Assembly (NCBI RefSeq): GCF_041538065.1
Contig: NZ_JBGORW010000018.1
Coordinates: 1-11,190, forward strand
Source of the DNA: Leptotrichia hongkongensis
Lineage (GTDB): Bacteria; Fusobacteriota; Fusobacteriia; Fusobacteriales; Leptotrichiaceae
Length of the DNA: 11,190 nucleotides
Direction of reading: 5' to 3'
Of the stretch, positions 1 through 6,454 are shown in pieces. Every line of letters starts with the position of its first letter. The stretch's first letter is position 1. Both the position numbers and the translations under genes were made by a program. Below the pieces are notes generated by a model that was not told where the DNA came from, made no database searches, and saw only the letters and a list, made by a program, of their open reading frames with translations.

Positions 1-60
1 CAAGGAAAATCAGTAGGTTAAAGATACATTAGGGAAGAAATATTTTTTTTAATATATTTT

Positions 61-78
61 TGTCACAAATGTTTGACA
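61..78. promoter_or_regulatory. Operator-like imperfect palindrome overlapping a -35-like box
   Basis: The halves TGTCA (61-65) and TGACA (74-78) are exact reverse complements around an 8-base centre in which two of the four possible pairs also match. The right half contains TTGACA (73-78), a perfect -35 hexamer, although only a weak -10 (TATTTT, 94-99, spacer 15) follows. A repressor site over a promoter is one reading. Chance is a real alternative in such AT-rich DNA. Confidence 0.25.
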
Positions 79-133
79 TCTATACACTCATTCTATTTTT
101 ATTTTTTATAAAATATAGAAAATTTAAGCAAAT

Positions 134-144
134 TATGGTATCAT
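134..144 (+). promoter_or_regulatory. Candidate recG promoter, extended -10
   Basis: TATG-G-TATCAT is an extended -10 element: the TGN motif (136-138) directly precedes the hexamer TATCAT (139-144). No good -35 lies 16-18 bases upstream, as is common for extended -10 promoters. Transcription would start near 151, giving recG a leader of about 160 bases that contains the 194-250 inverted repeat. The same TATGNTANNAT pattern occurs before def and at the right end of the window. Confidence 0.4.
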
Positions 145-193
145 TATAGTAAAATCAATTTGATTTATATATAAAGATTTAATTTGAAAAGTA

Positions 194-250
194 TACTCAA
201 ACCTATTTTAAATTAAACTGCTAAAATTATATAAATTTAAGGTTTGAGTA
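194..250 (+). repeat. Inverted repeat in the recG leader
   Basis: TACTCAAACCT (194-204) and AGGTTTGAGTA (240-250) are perfect 11-base reverse complements separated by 35 bases. Inside them a second complementarity (around 208-214 with 234-240) could extend the stem after a small bulge. In RNA this would form a long-armed hairpin ending about 63 bases before the recG ATG. No T-run follows, so it does not look like an intrinsic terminator. It may be a leader structure or a pair of protein half-sites. Confidence 0.45.
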
Positions 251-313
251 AAATAGTCATAGCTTTTGAGTTTGGTTTTAAATAAGTTTTACTATAATAT
301 AAATAAGGCGGAA

Positions 314-2389
314 ATGGATATGAAAACATATAACTTGCTTTATGAAAATTTAGAAAATGTGAAAATAAAAGGAGTTACAAAAACAAACATTCCAAAATTT
401 AGGAAATTGGGAGTTTTTACACTTTATGACTTGCTTTATTTTTTTCCAAGAGCTTATGAGAATAGGAGTAATCATAAGAAAATTGTGGAAATTCTGGCAG
501 ATGAATTTGTGATTTTACAGGGAACGGTTGTGAATGTGGTTAATCAGTATATAAAGGCTGGAAGGACTATGTTTCGAGCGGTTTTGAGTGACGATAGCGG
601 AATGATTGAGCTTGTGTGGTTTAATAACAGGTTTGTGAAAAATGGTATTCACATTGGCGATGAGATTACAGTTTATGGGAAAGTGAGAAAGACTGTAAAA
701 TTTCAGCTTGTAAATCCTGAGTATAAAAAAATCAATCAAGCTAGTTTTGATATGCAGGAACAAAAGCAGATATTACCTATTTATCCGTCTACTGAGTCGC
801 TCAGACAGCAGGCAATTAGAAAAGTTATGGAAAATGCCCTAATGGATTACGGATATTTGTTGCAGGAAAATCTACCAAAGGAATTTTTACAGAAGGAGAA
901 ACTGCTTGGAAGAAAAGAGGCAGTTTTAAATATTCATTTTCCAGAAAATGAGGAAAAGCAAAGCAAAGCACGGAAAAGATTTATGCTGGAGGAAATTTTT
1001 CTTCTGGAAATGGGAATTTTGCAAAATCGTTTTAGTGTTGACAAGGCAAATAAGAATATTTATAAACTTGAAGACAACAAAAGTCTTGTGAGCAAATTTA
1101 TAAAGGGTCTGGATTATGATTTGACAAAAGCTCAGAAACGTGTAATAAAGGAAATTTATTCTGAATTAAAGGCTGGAAAGATTGTAAATAGGCTTATTCA
1201 GGGGGATGTTGGTTCTGGAAAGACGATTGTTTCATTTATAATGCTTCTTTATATGGTGGAAAACAATTATCAAGGTGTAATTATGGCACCGACAGAAATT
1301 CTTGCCACACAGCATTATTTAGGAATTGTAGATGAATTTATGAATCTTGACATACGAGTGGAACTTTTGACTGGAAGTGTGAAGGGAAAGAAAAAGGAAA
1401 AACTGCTAAATGAGATAAAAGAAGGACTTGTTGACATTGTAATTGGAACACATTCTCTAATAGAGGACAATGTAATTTTCAAAAATCTTGGGCTAATTGT
1501 AATTGATGAACAGCATAGGTTTGGGGTAACACAGCGAAAACTTTTACGTGACAAGGGAAATCTTGCCAATTTAATTGTTATGAGTGCCACTCCGATTCCA
1601 CGTTCACTTGCACTTACAATTTATGGAGATTTAGATGTATCAATTATTGACGAGTTGCCTGCTGGGAGAAGTCCGATTAAGACAAAATGGATACAAAATG
1701 AAATTGACAGACAAAAAATGTATAACTTTATGGAAAAGAAAATGAAAGAGGGACGGCAAGTATACATAGTATCGCCATTAATTGAAGAAAGTGAAAGCCT
1801 GAATGTAAAATCAGCACAGGAAACATACGAAGAATACATTTCAATTTTTCCAAATAGAAAAATTGGGCTTATGCATGGACGGCAAACTTACAAGGAAAAG
1901 CAGAAAGTCATGGAACAGTTTAAAAATCACGAACTTGATATTCTAGTTTCCACAACAGTAATCGAAGTTGGAGTAAACGTGCCAAATGCCTCAATTATGG
2001 TAATCCGTGACGCTCAAAGATTTGGACTTTCTTCCCTTCACCAGCTACGTGGAAGAGTTGGACGTGGAAAATATCAGTCCTACTGCTTTTTAGAATCTGA
2101 AACAACAAATGAAATTTCAACAAAAAGACTGGAAGTTATGGAAGAAACAACAGATGGATTCAAAATCGCCGAAGAAGATTTAAAGCTGCGTAATTCAGGA
2201 GAAATCTTGGGAACAAGGCAAAGTGGAGTATCTGATATGCTTTTTACCGACATTGTAAAAAATGTAAAAGAAATCAAATTTGTACGTGATTTTGTAATAG
2301 AATATCTGGAAAAAAATGATGGGAAAATAGAAAATGAATTTTTGAAAATGGATATTTATAAGAAGTTTTTTAGCAATGAAACGGAATAA
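314..2389 (+). CDS. recG: ATP-dependent DNA helicase RecG
   Basis: RecG is a superfamily 2 double-strand DNA translocase that regresses stalled replication forks and processes branched recombination intermediates. This product has 691 residues, the usual family length. The N-terminal part (about 1-150) carries the wedge/OB-fold region with the family-typical LYDLLYFFPRAYENR stretch. The helicase core shows Walker A GDVGSGKT (297-304), DEQH Walker B (398-401), the STTVIEVGVNVP segment and motif VI QLRGRVGRG (577-585). The C-terminal region with EILGTRQSG is also typical of RecG. The frame stays open upstream to a TTG at 266, but I prefer the ATG at 314: AAGG at 305-308 precedes it at good spacing and the 16 extra residues are not family-like. 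The gene is intact, ends with TAA followed by an in-frame-adjacent TGA, and appears to be transcribed alone. Confidence 0.97.
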   Translation: MDMKTYNLLYENLENVKIKGVTKTNIPKFRKLGVFTLYDLLYFFPRAYENRSNHKKIVEILADEFVILQGTVVNVVNQYIKAGRTMFRAVLSDDSGMIELVWFNNRFVKNGIHIGDEITVYGKVRKTVKFQLVNPEYKKINQASFDMQEQKQILPIYPSTESLRQQAIRKVMENALMDYGYLLQENLPKEFLQKEKLLGRKEAVLNIHFPENEEKQSKARKRFMLEEIFLLEMGILQNRFSVDKANKNIYKLEDNKSLVSKFIKGLDYDLTKAQKRVIKEIYSELKAGKIVNRLIQGDVGSGKTIVSFIMLLYMVENNYQGVIMAPTEILATQHYLGIVDEFMNLDIRVELLTGSVKGKKKEKLLNEIKEGLVDIVIGTHSLIEDNVIFKNLGLIVIDEQHRFGVTQRKLLRDKGNLANLIVMSATPIPRSLALTIYGDLDVSIIDELPAGRSPIKTKWIQNEIDRQKMYNFMEKKMKEGRQVYIVSPLIEESESLNVKSAQETYEEYISIFPNRKIGLMHGRQTYKEKQKVMEQFKNHELDILVSTTVIEVGVNVPNASIMVIRDAQRFGLSSLHQLRGRVGRGKYQSYCFLESETTNEISTKRLEVMEETTDGFKIAEEDLKLRNSGEILGTRQSGVSDMLFTDIVKNVKEIKFVRDFVIEYLEKNDGKIENEFLKMDIYKKFFSNETE

Positions 2390-2470
2390 TGAAATGAATT
2401 GTAAAATTATTTTTAAATAAAATTATTATATTTAAATTTTAGGATTTTACATTTGGAAAACATTAAATAA

Positions 2471-2607
2471 GCAAAATTTCGTTAAAGGAAAAATAACTGT
2501 TTGAGCGTAGTTTTTACGAAGCGAGTTTTATTTTTTCTTTATAAGAAAGTTTTGCGTAAAGCGGGGTTGTAAGGGCATAGCGTTTGATGCCCTTACGTTA
2601 CAAAAAA
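2471..2607 (+). repeat. Structured intergenic repeat, copy 1
   Basis: This 137-base element matches a second copy at 3788-4037 in the same orientation. It has two structural modules. The first is a large imperfect hairpin: the arm at 2471-2498 is the near reverse complement of the arm at about 2524-2555, with a small CGTA/TACG stem in the loop (2506-2518). The second is a perfect 10-base stem, GTAAGGGCAT (2569-2578) with ATGCCCTTAC (2587-2596), closing an 8-base loop AGCGTTTG. The blocks shared with copy 2 are the first 36 or so bases, the TTTATAAGAAAGTTTTGCG block, the AGCGGG block, the GCGTTTG loop and the GCGTTA end. It does not code. Its role is unknown; it could be a dispersed REP/MITE-like element or an RNA 3' end structure. 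Confidence 0.75.
2569..2596 (+). repeat. 10-bp perfect hairpin in repeat copy 1
   Basis: The arms 2569-2578 and 2587-2596 are perfectly complementary and contain four consecutive G:C pairs, which stands out sharply in this AT-rich context. The 8-base loop is AGCGTTTG. Neither strand has a T-run immediately after the stem, so a standard Rho-independent terminator is not supported, although it could stabilise the recG mRNA 3' end. The equivalent hairpin in copy 2 (4002-4025) has a different stem sequence. Confidence 0.7.
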
Positions 2608-2777
2608 TTGAGTAAAAAAATATAAAAATTATTATTAATCATAATATTTATAAATAAAATTATAAAAGTCTTTAAGATAGATACTTAAGAATTAAACTTT
2701 ATTTTTTAAATAGTGTTTAATATAAGTTAGATTTATTTAATGTTACTAATTTATTTTTGGAAAAATTTCAAAATGAT

Positions 2778-2783
2778 AAGGAG
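2778..2783 (+). promoter_or_regulatory. Ribosome binding site that fixes the transporter start
   Basis: AAGGAG lies 7 bases upstream of GTG (2791-2793). The longer in-frame ATG starts at 2740 and 2773 lack a comparable site, so this hexamer argues for GTG initiation. Confidence 0.7.
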
Positions 2784-2790
2784 AAGTTTT

Positions 2791-3675
2791 GTGAAACAGT
2801 ATTTGGCAGATTTTGGGCTGCTTTTTGTAGGGATATTTTGGGGACTTGGATTTGTATTTGTGAAGATTGGGCTGAATACAGGAGTTGATCCGTTTTATTT
2901 GTCAGCGGTTAGATTTCTTGTGGGAGGGATTATTCTTTATGGGATTTTCTTTAGAAAAATAGGAAAATTCACAAAAAATGATGTTCTTGCTGGAGTAATT
3001 GTTGGAATTTTTCAATTTTTTGGATACGCTTTTCAAACTTATGGGGCAATGCTCACGACTGCTAGTAAAAATGCCTTCTTTACATCAATTAACGTTATAA
3101 TTGTTCCTTATATTTTTTGGTTTTTGCACAAAAAACGTCCTGATATTTTTGCATTTCTGGCTTCGGTTATTTGTGTAATGGGAGTTGCTGTGATAAGTTT
3201 TGACAGGAAGATGAATCTTGCAAATCTTAATTTTGGCGATATTTTGACAATTATAAGTGCGATATTTTTTGCAGGGCAAATTGCTACGAATGGATATTTC
3301 AGCAAAAAAGTTGAACCTTTAAAACTTGTCATTATGCAGATGTTTGTAGCGGGAATATTGTTTGTGGCAAATATTTTTATCTTTTCAGATACGAGCAAAA
3401 TTCAAAAGCCTACAGGAATGATGCTGATTGCGATAATTTATTTAACAATCTTCTCAACGGCGATACCAACAGTATTACAGACATTCTGTCAAAAATATAC
3501 AACTTCCACAAGAGCTTCAGTGCTAATGTCAACAGAATCACTTTTTGCACCACTTTTTGCATTTTTTATATTAAGTGAAAGATTATCACTTAGAGTGGCA
3601 ATTGGGGCTGGATTAGTACTTTTTGCAGTACTTGTATCGGAAACAAAATTCGGATTTAGGAAGTTAATTGATTGA
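2791..3675 (+). CDS. EamA/DMT-family membrane transporter
   Basis: This is a drug/metabolite-transporter superfamily permease in the inner membrane, predicted to move a small metabolite; the substrate cannot be told from sequence. The 294 residues consist of about ten hydrophobic helices arranged as two EamA repeats. The first repeat opens with FVGIFWGLGFVFVKIG and includes the LTTASKNAFFTSINVIIVPY stretch (N-terminal half). The second ends with TESLFAPLFAFFILSERLSL, a family-typical signature with a Glu in the penultimate loop. I chose GTG at 2791 because AAGGAG (2778-2783) sits 7 bases before it. The open frame reaches an ATG at 2740, but that version has no ribosome site and would bury the strong one inside the coding region. 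It is the only gene here ending in TGA. It stands alone between two copies of a structured repeat. Confidence 0.88.
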   Translation: MKQYLADFGLLFVGIFWGLGFVFVKIGLNTGVDPFYLSAVRFLVGGIILYGIFFRKIGKFTKNDVLAGVIVGIFQFFGYAFQTYGAMLTTASKNAFFTSINVIIVPYIFWFLHKKRPDIFAFLASVICVMGVAVISFDRKMNLANLNFGDILTIISAIFFAGQIATNGYFSKKVEPLKLVIMQMFVAGILFVANIFIFSDTSKIQKPTGMMLIAIIYLTIFSTAIPTVLQTFCQKYTTSTRASVLMSTESLFAPLFAFFILSERLSLRVAIGAGLVLFAVLVSETKFGFRKLID

Positions 3676-3948
3676 AAAATTTAATTTTGATATTTATAAC
3701 ATTCTGTTGAAATTAGTAATTTTAAATTTCTAGAAATAACAACTTTTTTAGTTTATTGAAATAATTGTTATAAGTAAAATTTATCAAGCAAAATTTCATT
3801 AAGAGAAAAAGAACTGTTTGAGCTTTTGGAATGTATTTAAAGTAAAATTTATTTTTCATATTAGAATAGTCGAGTATTCAAAAACAAGTTTTCATTTATA
3901 AGAAAGTTTTGCGTCAAGCGGGAGTAGTTCGTAGAACTTTCGCCATAA

Positions 3949-3966
3949 TTGTTAAGTGCTAATCAA
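3949..3966. promoter_or_regulatory. Rex-operator-like sequence upstream of def
   Basis: TTGTTAA-gtgc-TAATCAA matches the Firmicutes/Clostridia Rex site pattern TTGTTAANNNNTTAACAA at all seven left-half and five of seven right-half positions (consensus from general knowledge). rex is the third gene of the operon starting 230 bases downstream. The site lies well upstream of the predicted promoter, so direct repression from here would be unusual. AT-rich chance matches are likely. Confidence 0.2.
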
Positions 3967-4001
3967 TTCAAAGATGTTAAAGTAACTGATATTGTGAAAT
4001 A

Positions 4002-4025
4002 AGAGATATGGCGTTTGATACCTCT
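4002..4025 (+). repeat. Terminal hairpin of repeat copy 2
   Basis: AGAGATAT (4002-4009) pairs with ATACCTCT (4018-4025) at seven of eight positions, closing the loop GGCGTTTG. The loop matches copy 1 at seven of eight bases, while the stem sequence is largely different but still complementary. Confidence 0.6.
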
Positions 4026-4121
4026 GCGTTAAAAAAACTAATATGAAAAATTCAGAAAAACAATTAGCTTGGTAGTAGAAATAATTTAAAATAAAATTTA
4101 AATAAAAAATTAATTGATGTT

Positions 4122-4155
4122 TTGTATTAAAATTTATCAAATAATATGATAAAAT
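4122..4155 (+). promoter_or_regulatory. Promoter of the def-fmt-rex operon
   Basis: Two overlapping readings fit: TTGTAT (4122-4127), 17 bases, TATGAT (4145-4150), or an extended -10 TATG-A-TAAAAT (4145-4155) without a good -35. Either gives a start near 4157-4162 and a leader of about 40 bases before the def ATG. It is the only promoter-like signal I find between the transporter gene and def. Confidence 0.5.
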
Positions 4156-4198
4156 AAAATGGGTAATAATGAGTTTAATAAGGAGAGAAAAAATAAAA

Positions 4199-4714
4199 AT
4201 GAAAATAGTTTTATATGGACATCCAACTTTACGTGAAAAATCAGAAAAAGTTGACGTAGTTGATGATAATATAAGAGAAATTTTAGATGAAATGGTTGCT
4301 CTTATGAGAAAAGCCAATGGAGTGGGACTTGCTGCAAATCAGGTGGATATTGCCAAAAGATTTTTTGTGCTGGAACACGAAGGAGTTGTAAAAAAAGTTA
4401 TTAATCCAGAAATTTTGGAGTTTTCTGAAGAAATTGCAGATATGGAGGAAGGATGCTTGAGCATTCCTGGAGTTTTTAAGAAAGTAAACCGTCCTGCGAA
4501 AATTAAAGTGAAATATTTGAATGAAAATGGGGAAGAAGTCATTGAAGAACTCGATGAAATGTGGGCTAGGGCATTTCAGCACGAATTTGATCACATAGAA
4601 GGGATCCTGTTTACAGACAAACTTTCGGTTATGAATAAAAGATTAGTTGCTAAAAAATTAGATGTTCTAAAGAAAGATTTTGCAAAAGGCAGAATTTACA
4701 GGGACTTGGACTAA
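4199..4714 (+). CDS. def: Peptide deformylase
   Basis: Def removes the N-formyl group from the initiator methionine of nascent proteins in the cytoplasm. The 171-residue product has all three family motifs: GVGLAANQ (41-48), EGCLS (84-88) with metal ligand Cys86, and QHEFDH (127-132) with metal ligands His128 and His132 and catalytic Glu129. The frame extends upstream to an ATG at 4169, but the ten extra residues would be encoded across the Shine-Dalgarno (AAGGAG, 4180-4185). MKIVLYGHPTLREKS from 4199 is the canonical deformylase N-terminus. The spacing of 13 bases from the ribosome site is somewhat long. It is the first gene of a seven-gene run, and fmt, its functional partner, starts 25 bases after its stop. 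Confidence 0.96.
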   Translation: MKIVLYGHPTLREKSEKVDVVDDNIREILDEMVALMRKANGVGLAANQVDIAKRFFVLEHEGVVKKVINPEILEFSEEIADMEEGCLSIPGVFKKVNRPAKIKVKYLNENGEEVIEELDEMWARAFQHEFDHIEGILFTDKLSVMNKRLVAKKLDVLKKDFAKGRIYRDLD

Positions 4715-4739
4715 TAAAGTCAGGAAAGTGAGAAATTAA

Positions 4740-5699
4740 ATGAAGACAATATTTATGGGAACACCAGAATTTGCAATACCAAGTCTGGAAGTTGTATTTA
4801 AAAATACTGAATTACAGCTTATTTTTACAAAAGAGGATAAAATAAATGCCAGAGGAAATAAAATTATATTTTCTCCCGTAAAGCAGTTTGGAATTGATAA
4901 TAATGTGGAAATTATTCAGCCCAAAAAAATGAAGGATGAAGAAGTTATAAACAAAATTAAGGAAGTGAATCCTGATTTAATCGTAGTTGTAGCTTATGGA
5001 AAAATTTTGCCAAAAGAAATAATTGATATTCCAAAATATGGAATAATAAACGTGCATTCTTCACTTTTGCCGAAATATAGAGGAGCTTCGCCTATTCATT
5101 CCGCTATTTTAAATGGGGACACTGAAACAGGTGTAAGCATAATGTATATTGAGGAAGGGCTTGATTCTGGAGATGTAATTTTAAAGGAATATTGTAAAAT
5201 TGCAGAAGATGATACGCTTGGGACTCTGCACGATAAATTGAAGAATTTGGGAGCGGTTGGACTTGAAAAAGCGTTGAAACTGATTGAAAATGGGGAAGTT
5301 CAGGCAGAAAAGCAGGATGATAGCAAAGCCACTTTAGTAAAGCCGATTACAAAGGAACAGTCAAAAATCAACTGGAATAGCACAAAAGAAGTTATCTACA
5401 ATCAAATTCGTGGATTAAACCCATTTCCAGCGGCACATACTTCCAACGAAAAAGGTGAAAACATAAAAATTTACAAAAGTGAAAAAATTGAAAAAAAATA
5501 TGAAGATGAATCAGAAAATGGTACAATTGTCGAAATTATCAATAAAAAAGGGCCTGTTGTAAAAGTCGCAAATGGAGGATTATTGATTTTGGAGGCAAAA
5601 TTTGAAGGGAAAAAACTTCAAAAGGGAGTAGATATTATTAATGGACGTAAAATGGTAATTGGAGAAAAATTATTGTATAGCAATTCTAGTTCAAAATAA
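4740..5699 (+). CDS. fmt: Methionyl-tRNA formyltransferase
   Basis: Fmt transfers a formyl group from 10-formyltetrahydrofolate to Met-tRNA(fMet), allowing normal translation initiation. The product has 319 residues, the usual length. The N-terminal formyltransferase domain begins MKTIFMGTPEFA, and the catalytic residues are visible as Asn104 and His106 in NVHSSLLPKYRG and Asp142 in GLDSGD. The C-terminal domain (about 205-310), which binds the tRNA acceptor arm, starts near ITKEQSKINWN and contains QIRGLNPFPAA. The ATG follows GAAAGTGAG (4724-4732) at close spacing. It is translated downstream of def, which undoes its product after translation, and upstream of folD, which supplies its one-carbon donor. 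It is intact. Confidence 0.97.
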   Translation: MKTIFMGTPEFAIPSLEVVFKNTELQLIFTKEDKINARGNKIIFSPVKQFGIDNNVEIIQPKKMKDEEVINKIKEVNPDLIVVVAYGKILPKEIIDIPKYGIINVHSSLLPKYRGASPIHSAILNGDTETGVSIMYIEEGLDSGDVILKEYCKIAEDDTLGTLHDKLKNLGAVGLEKALKLIENGEVQAEKQDDSKATLVKPITKEQSKINWNSTKEVIYNQIRGLNPFPAAHTSNEKGENIKIYKSEKIEKKYEDESENGTIVEIINKKGPVVKVANGGLLILEAKFEGKKLQKGVDIINGRKMVIGEKLLYSNSSSK

Positions 5700-5745
5700 G
5701 AATGGAAGGCTAGATTGTAATTTTCTAATTTTCATAGGAGGAAAT

Positions 5746-6411
5746 ATGAAGTTAAAAAAAATGGAAATTTCTGAAAGAGTTGTACAAAGATTGACAGAAT
5801 ATTTATCTATTCTAAAAGAAGTCCGAAAACAGTATAACGAAATAAATTCCATCGAACTTGCTAAAATTATGAACACTACTTCTGCTCAGGTACGTAAAGA
5901 TTTATCAACATTTGGTGAGTTTGGTGTACGAGGGAAAGGTTATGATATAGATAATCTGATAGAAATTATTACAAAAATTCTTGGAATTGATAAAATTAAC
6001 AATGTGATAATTGTAGGACACGGTAAGATGGGAGAAATGCTTTCTTCAAATCTCGATGTTCTAGGTGAAGGATTTAAAATTGTTGGGATATTTGACAAGG
6101 ATAAGAATAAGATTGGGAAAACAGCTGCTAATAATTTAATTGTTCAGGATATACAAAATGTTGATGAATTTATAAAAAATATGAAGAATAATTCTGATAC
6201 AAGAATTGAAATGGCTATTTTAGCAGTTGTAAAAGAACAGGCGCAAATTGCAGCAGAAGGTCTTGTAAAAAGTGGAATTTCTGCAATACTTAACATGACA
6301 ACTTATAAATTGGAATTAGATAAAAACATAAAAGTTGTAGATATGGATATTTCAGCAAAGTTACAGGAATTAAATTTCTGGAGAATAAATAATATAAGCG
6401 AAAAAATATAA
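5746..6411 (+). CDS. rex: Redox-sensing transcriptional repressor Rex
   Basis: Rex is a homodimeric DNA-binding protein that represses fermentation and respiration genes and is released when NADH rises relative to NAD+. The 221-residue product has an N-terminal winged helix whose recognition region SAQVRKDLSTFGEFG (46-60) followed by VRGKGYDI is diagnostic. The Rossmann domain carries GHGKMG (91-96), an intact GXGXXG though with His and Met where GVGNLG or GAGNLG is commoner. A C-terminal helix for domain swapping ends the protein (VDMDISAKLQELNFW). The start is set by AGGAGG at 5736-5741. The frame continues upstream into the end of fmt (to 5659), but that extension is not family-like. Autoregulation is common for Rex in other bacteria; only a weak candidate site is seen here. 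Confidence 0.96.
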   Translation: MKLKKMEISERVVQRLTEYLSILKEVRKQYNEINSIELAKIMNTTSAQVRKDLSTFGEFGVRGKGYDIDNLIEIITKILGIDKINNVIIVGHGKMGEMLSSNLDVLGEGFKIVGIFDKDKNKIGKTAANNLIVQDIQNVDEFIKNMKNNSDTRIEMAILAVVKEQAQIAAEGLVKSGISAILNMTTYKLELDKNIKVVDMDISAKLQELNFWRINNISEKI

Positions 6412-6416
6412 TATCG

Positions 6417-6454
6417 AAAGGAGAACCTGTTAAATTTAATTTAGCAGGAAAGCT
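6417..6454 (+). promoter_or_regulatory. Structured translation-initiation region of folD
   Basis: A strong Shine-Dalgarno AAAGGAG (6417-6423) lies 31 bases before the folD ATG, too far for direct use. Between them CCTGTTAAATT (6426-6436) and AATTTAGCAGG (6438-6448) can pair along 11 positions (ten Watson-Crick, one G-U), with the innermost few opening as the loop. Folding would bring the strong site to within about 8 unpaired bases of the start. It would also bury AGG (6446-6448), which belongs to the weaker proximal site AGGAAAG (6446-6452). The region could act as a simple spacer hairpin or as a switch between two ribosome sites. Confidence 0.5.

Larger units (their letters stand above)
1..313. 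other. Leader and intergenic region before recG
   Basis: No gene can be supported here. The first 21 bases could be the end of an upstream + strand gene (frame 1 reads six codons and then TAA), but that is too short to judge. The rest is very AT-rich. It contains an imperfect palindrome overlapping a TTGACA (61-78), a candidate extended -10 promoter (134-144) and an 11-base inverted repeat (194-204 with 240-250), each listed separately. A run of eight T's near 44-51 has no convincing stem before it. Confidence 0.5.
2390..2790. other. Intergenic region recG to EamA transporter
   Basis: This stretch carries no supported gene. It holds structured repeat copy 1 (2471-2607) and, downstream of it, very AT-rich DNA. 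An 8-base inverted repeat TGTAAAAT (2400-2407) / ATTTTACA (2444-2451) follows recG but has no GC-rich stem or T-run and is not a convincing terminator. TTAAG (2672-2676) and CTTAA (2684-2688) form a short palindrome around a 7-base centre. A weak -10-like TAATAT/TATAAG lies at 2718-2726, about 65 bases before the transporter start, without a clear -35. Confidence 0.5.
3788..4037 (+). repeat. Structured intergenic repeat, copy 2 (expanded)
   Basis: This is the second, longer copy of the element at 2471-2607, in direct orientation about 1.3 kb away. Conserved blocks are 3788-3823 (about 30 of 36 positions shared), 3895-3919 around TTTATAAGAAAGTTTTGCG, AGCGGG, and the terminal hairpin with its GCGTTTG loop and GCGTTA end. 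Relative to copy 1 it has about 40 extra bases in the loop of the large hairpin and about 75 extra bases between the two hairpins. The outer arms (3788-3815 and about 3888-3912) are still largely complementary. Expansion in loops with retained arms suggests the folded form matters, or that the copy is old and decaying. Confidence 0.65.
3676..4198. other. Intergenic region transporter to def
   Basis: No gene is supported here. The stretch contains repeat copy 2 (3788-4037), a Rex-operator-like sequence (3949-3966) inside the extra segment of that copy, and the def promoter region (4122-4155). The remainder is low-complexity AT-rich sequence. No clear intrinsic terminator follows the transporter gene. 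Confidence 0.5.

Noticed and set aside
1..21. Tail of an upstream gene (QGKSVG then stop)
   Set aside because: Six codons are not enough to choose a frame or call a partial gene.
266..313. TTG at 266 as the recG start
   Set aside because: It has no ribosome site and adds 16 residues not typical of RecG; ATG 314 has AAGG at good spacing.
515..2277. Several minus-strand open frames inside recG
   Set aside because: They lie opposite a strongly conserved gene, have no ribosome sites and contain no recognisable domain.
2400..2451. TGTAAAAT/ATTTTACA as recG terminator
   Set aside because: The arms are short and AT-rich with a 36-base loop and no T-run after.
2740..2790. ATG at 2740 as the transporter start
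   Set aside because: No ribosome site precedes it, and AAGGAG with GTG 2791 sits downstream at ideal distance before the first membrane helix.
3952..4594. Minus-strand open frames across the def promoter and gene
   Set aside because: They overlap the promoter, repeat copy 2 and the def coding region, and encode low-complexity Phe/Ile/Ser-rich sequence.
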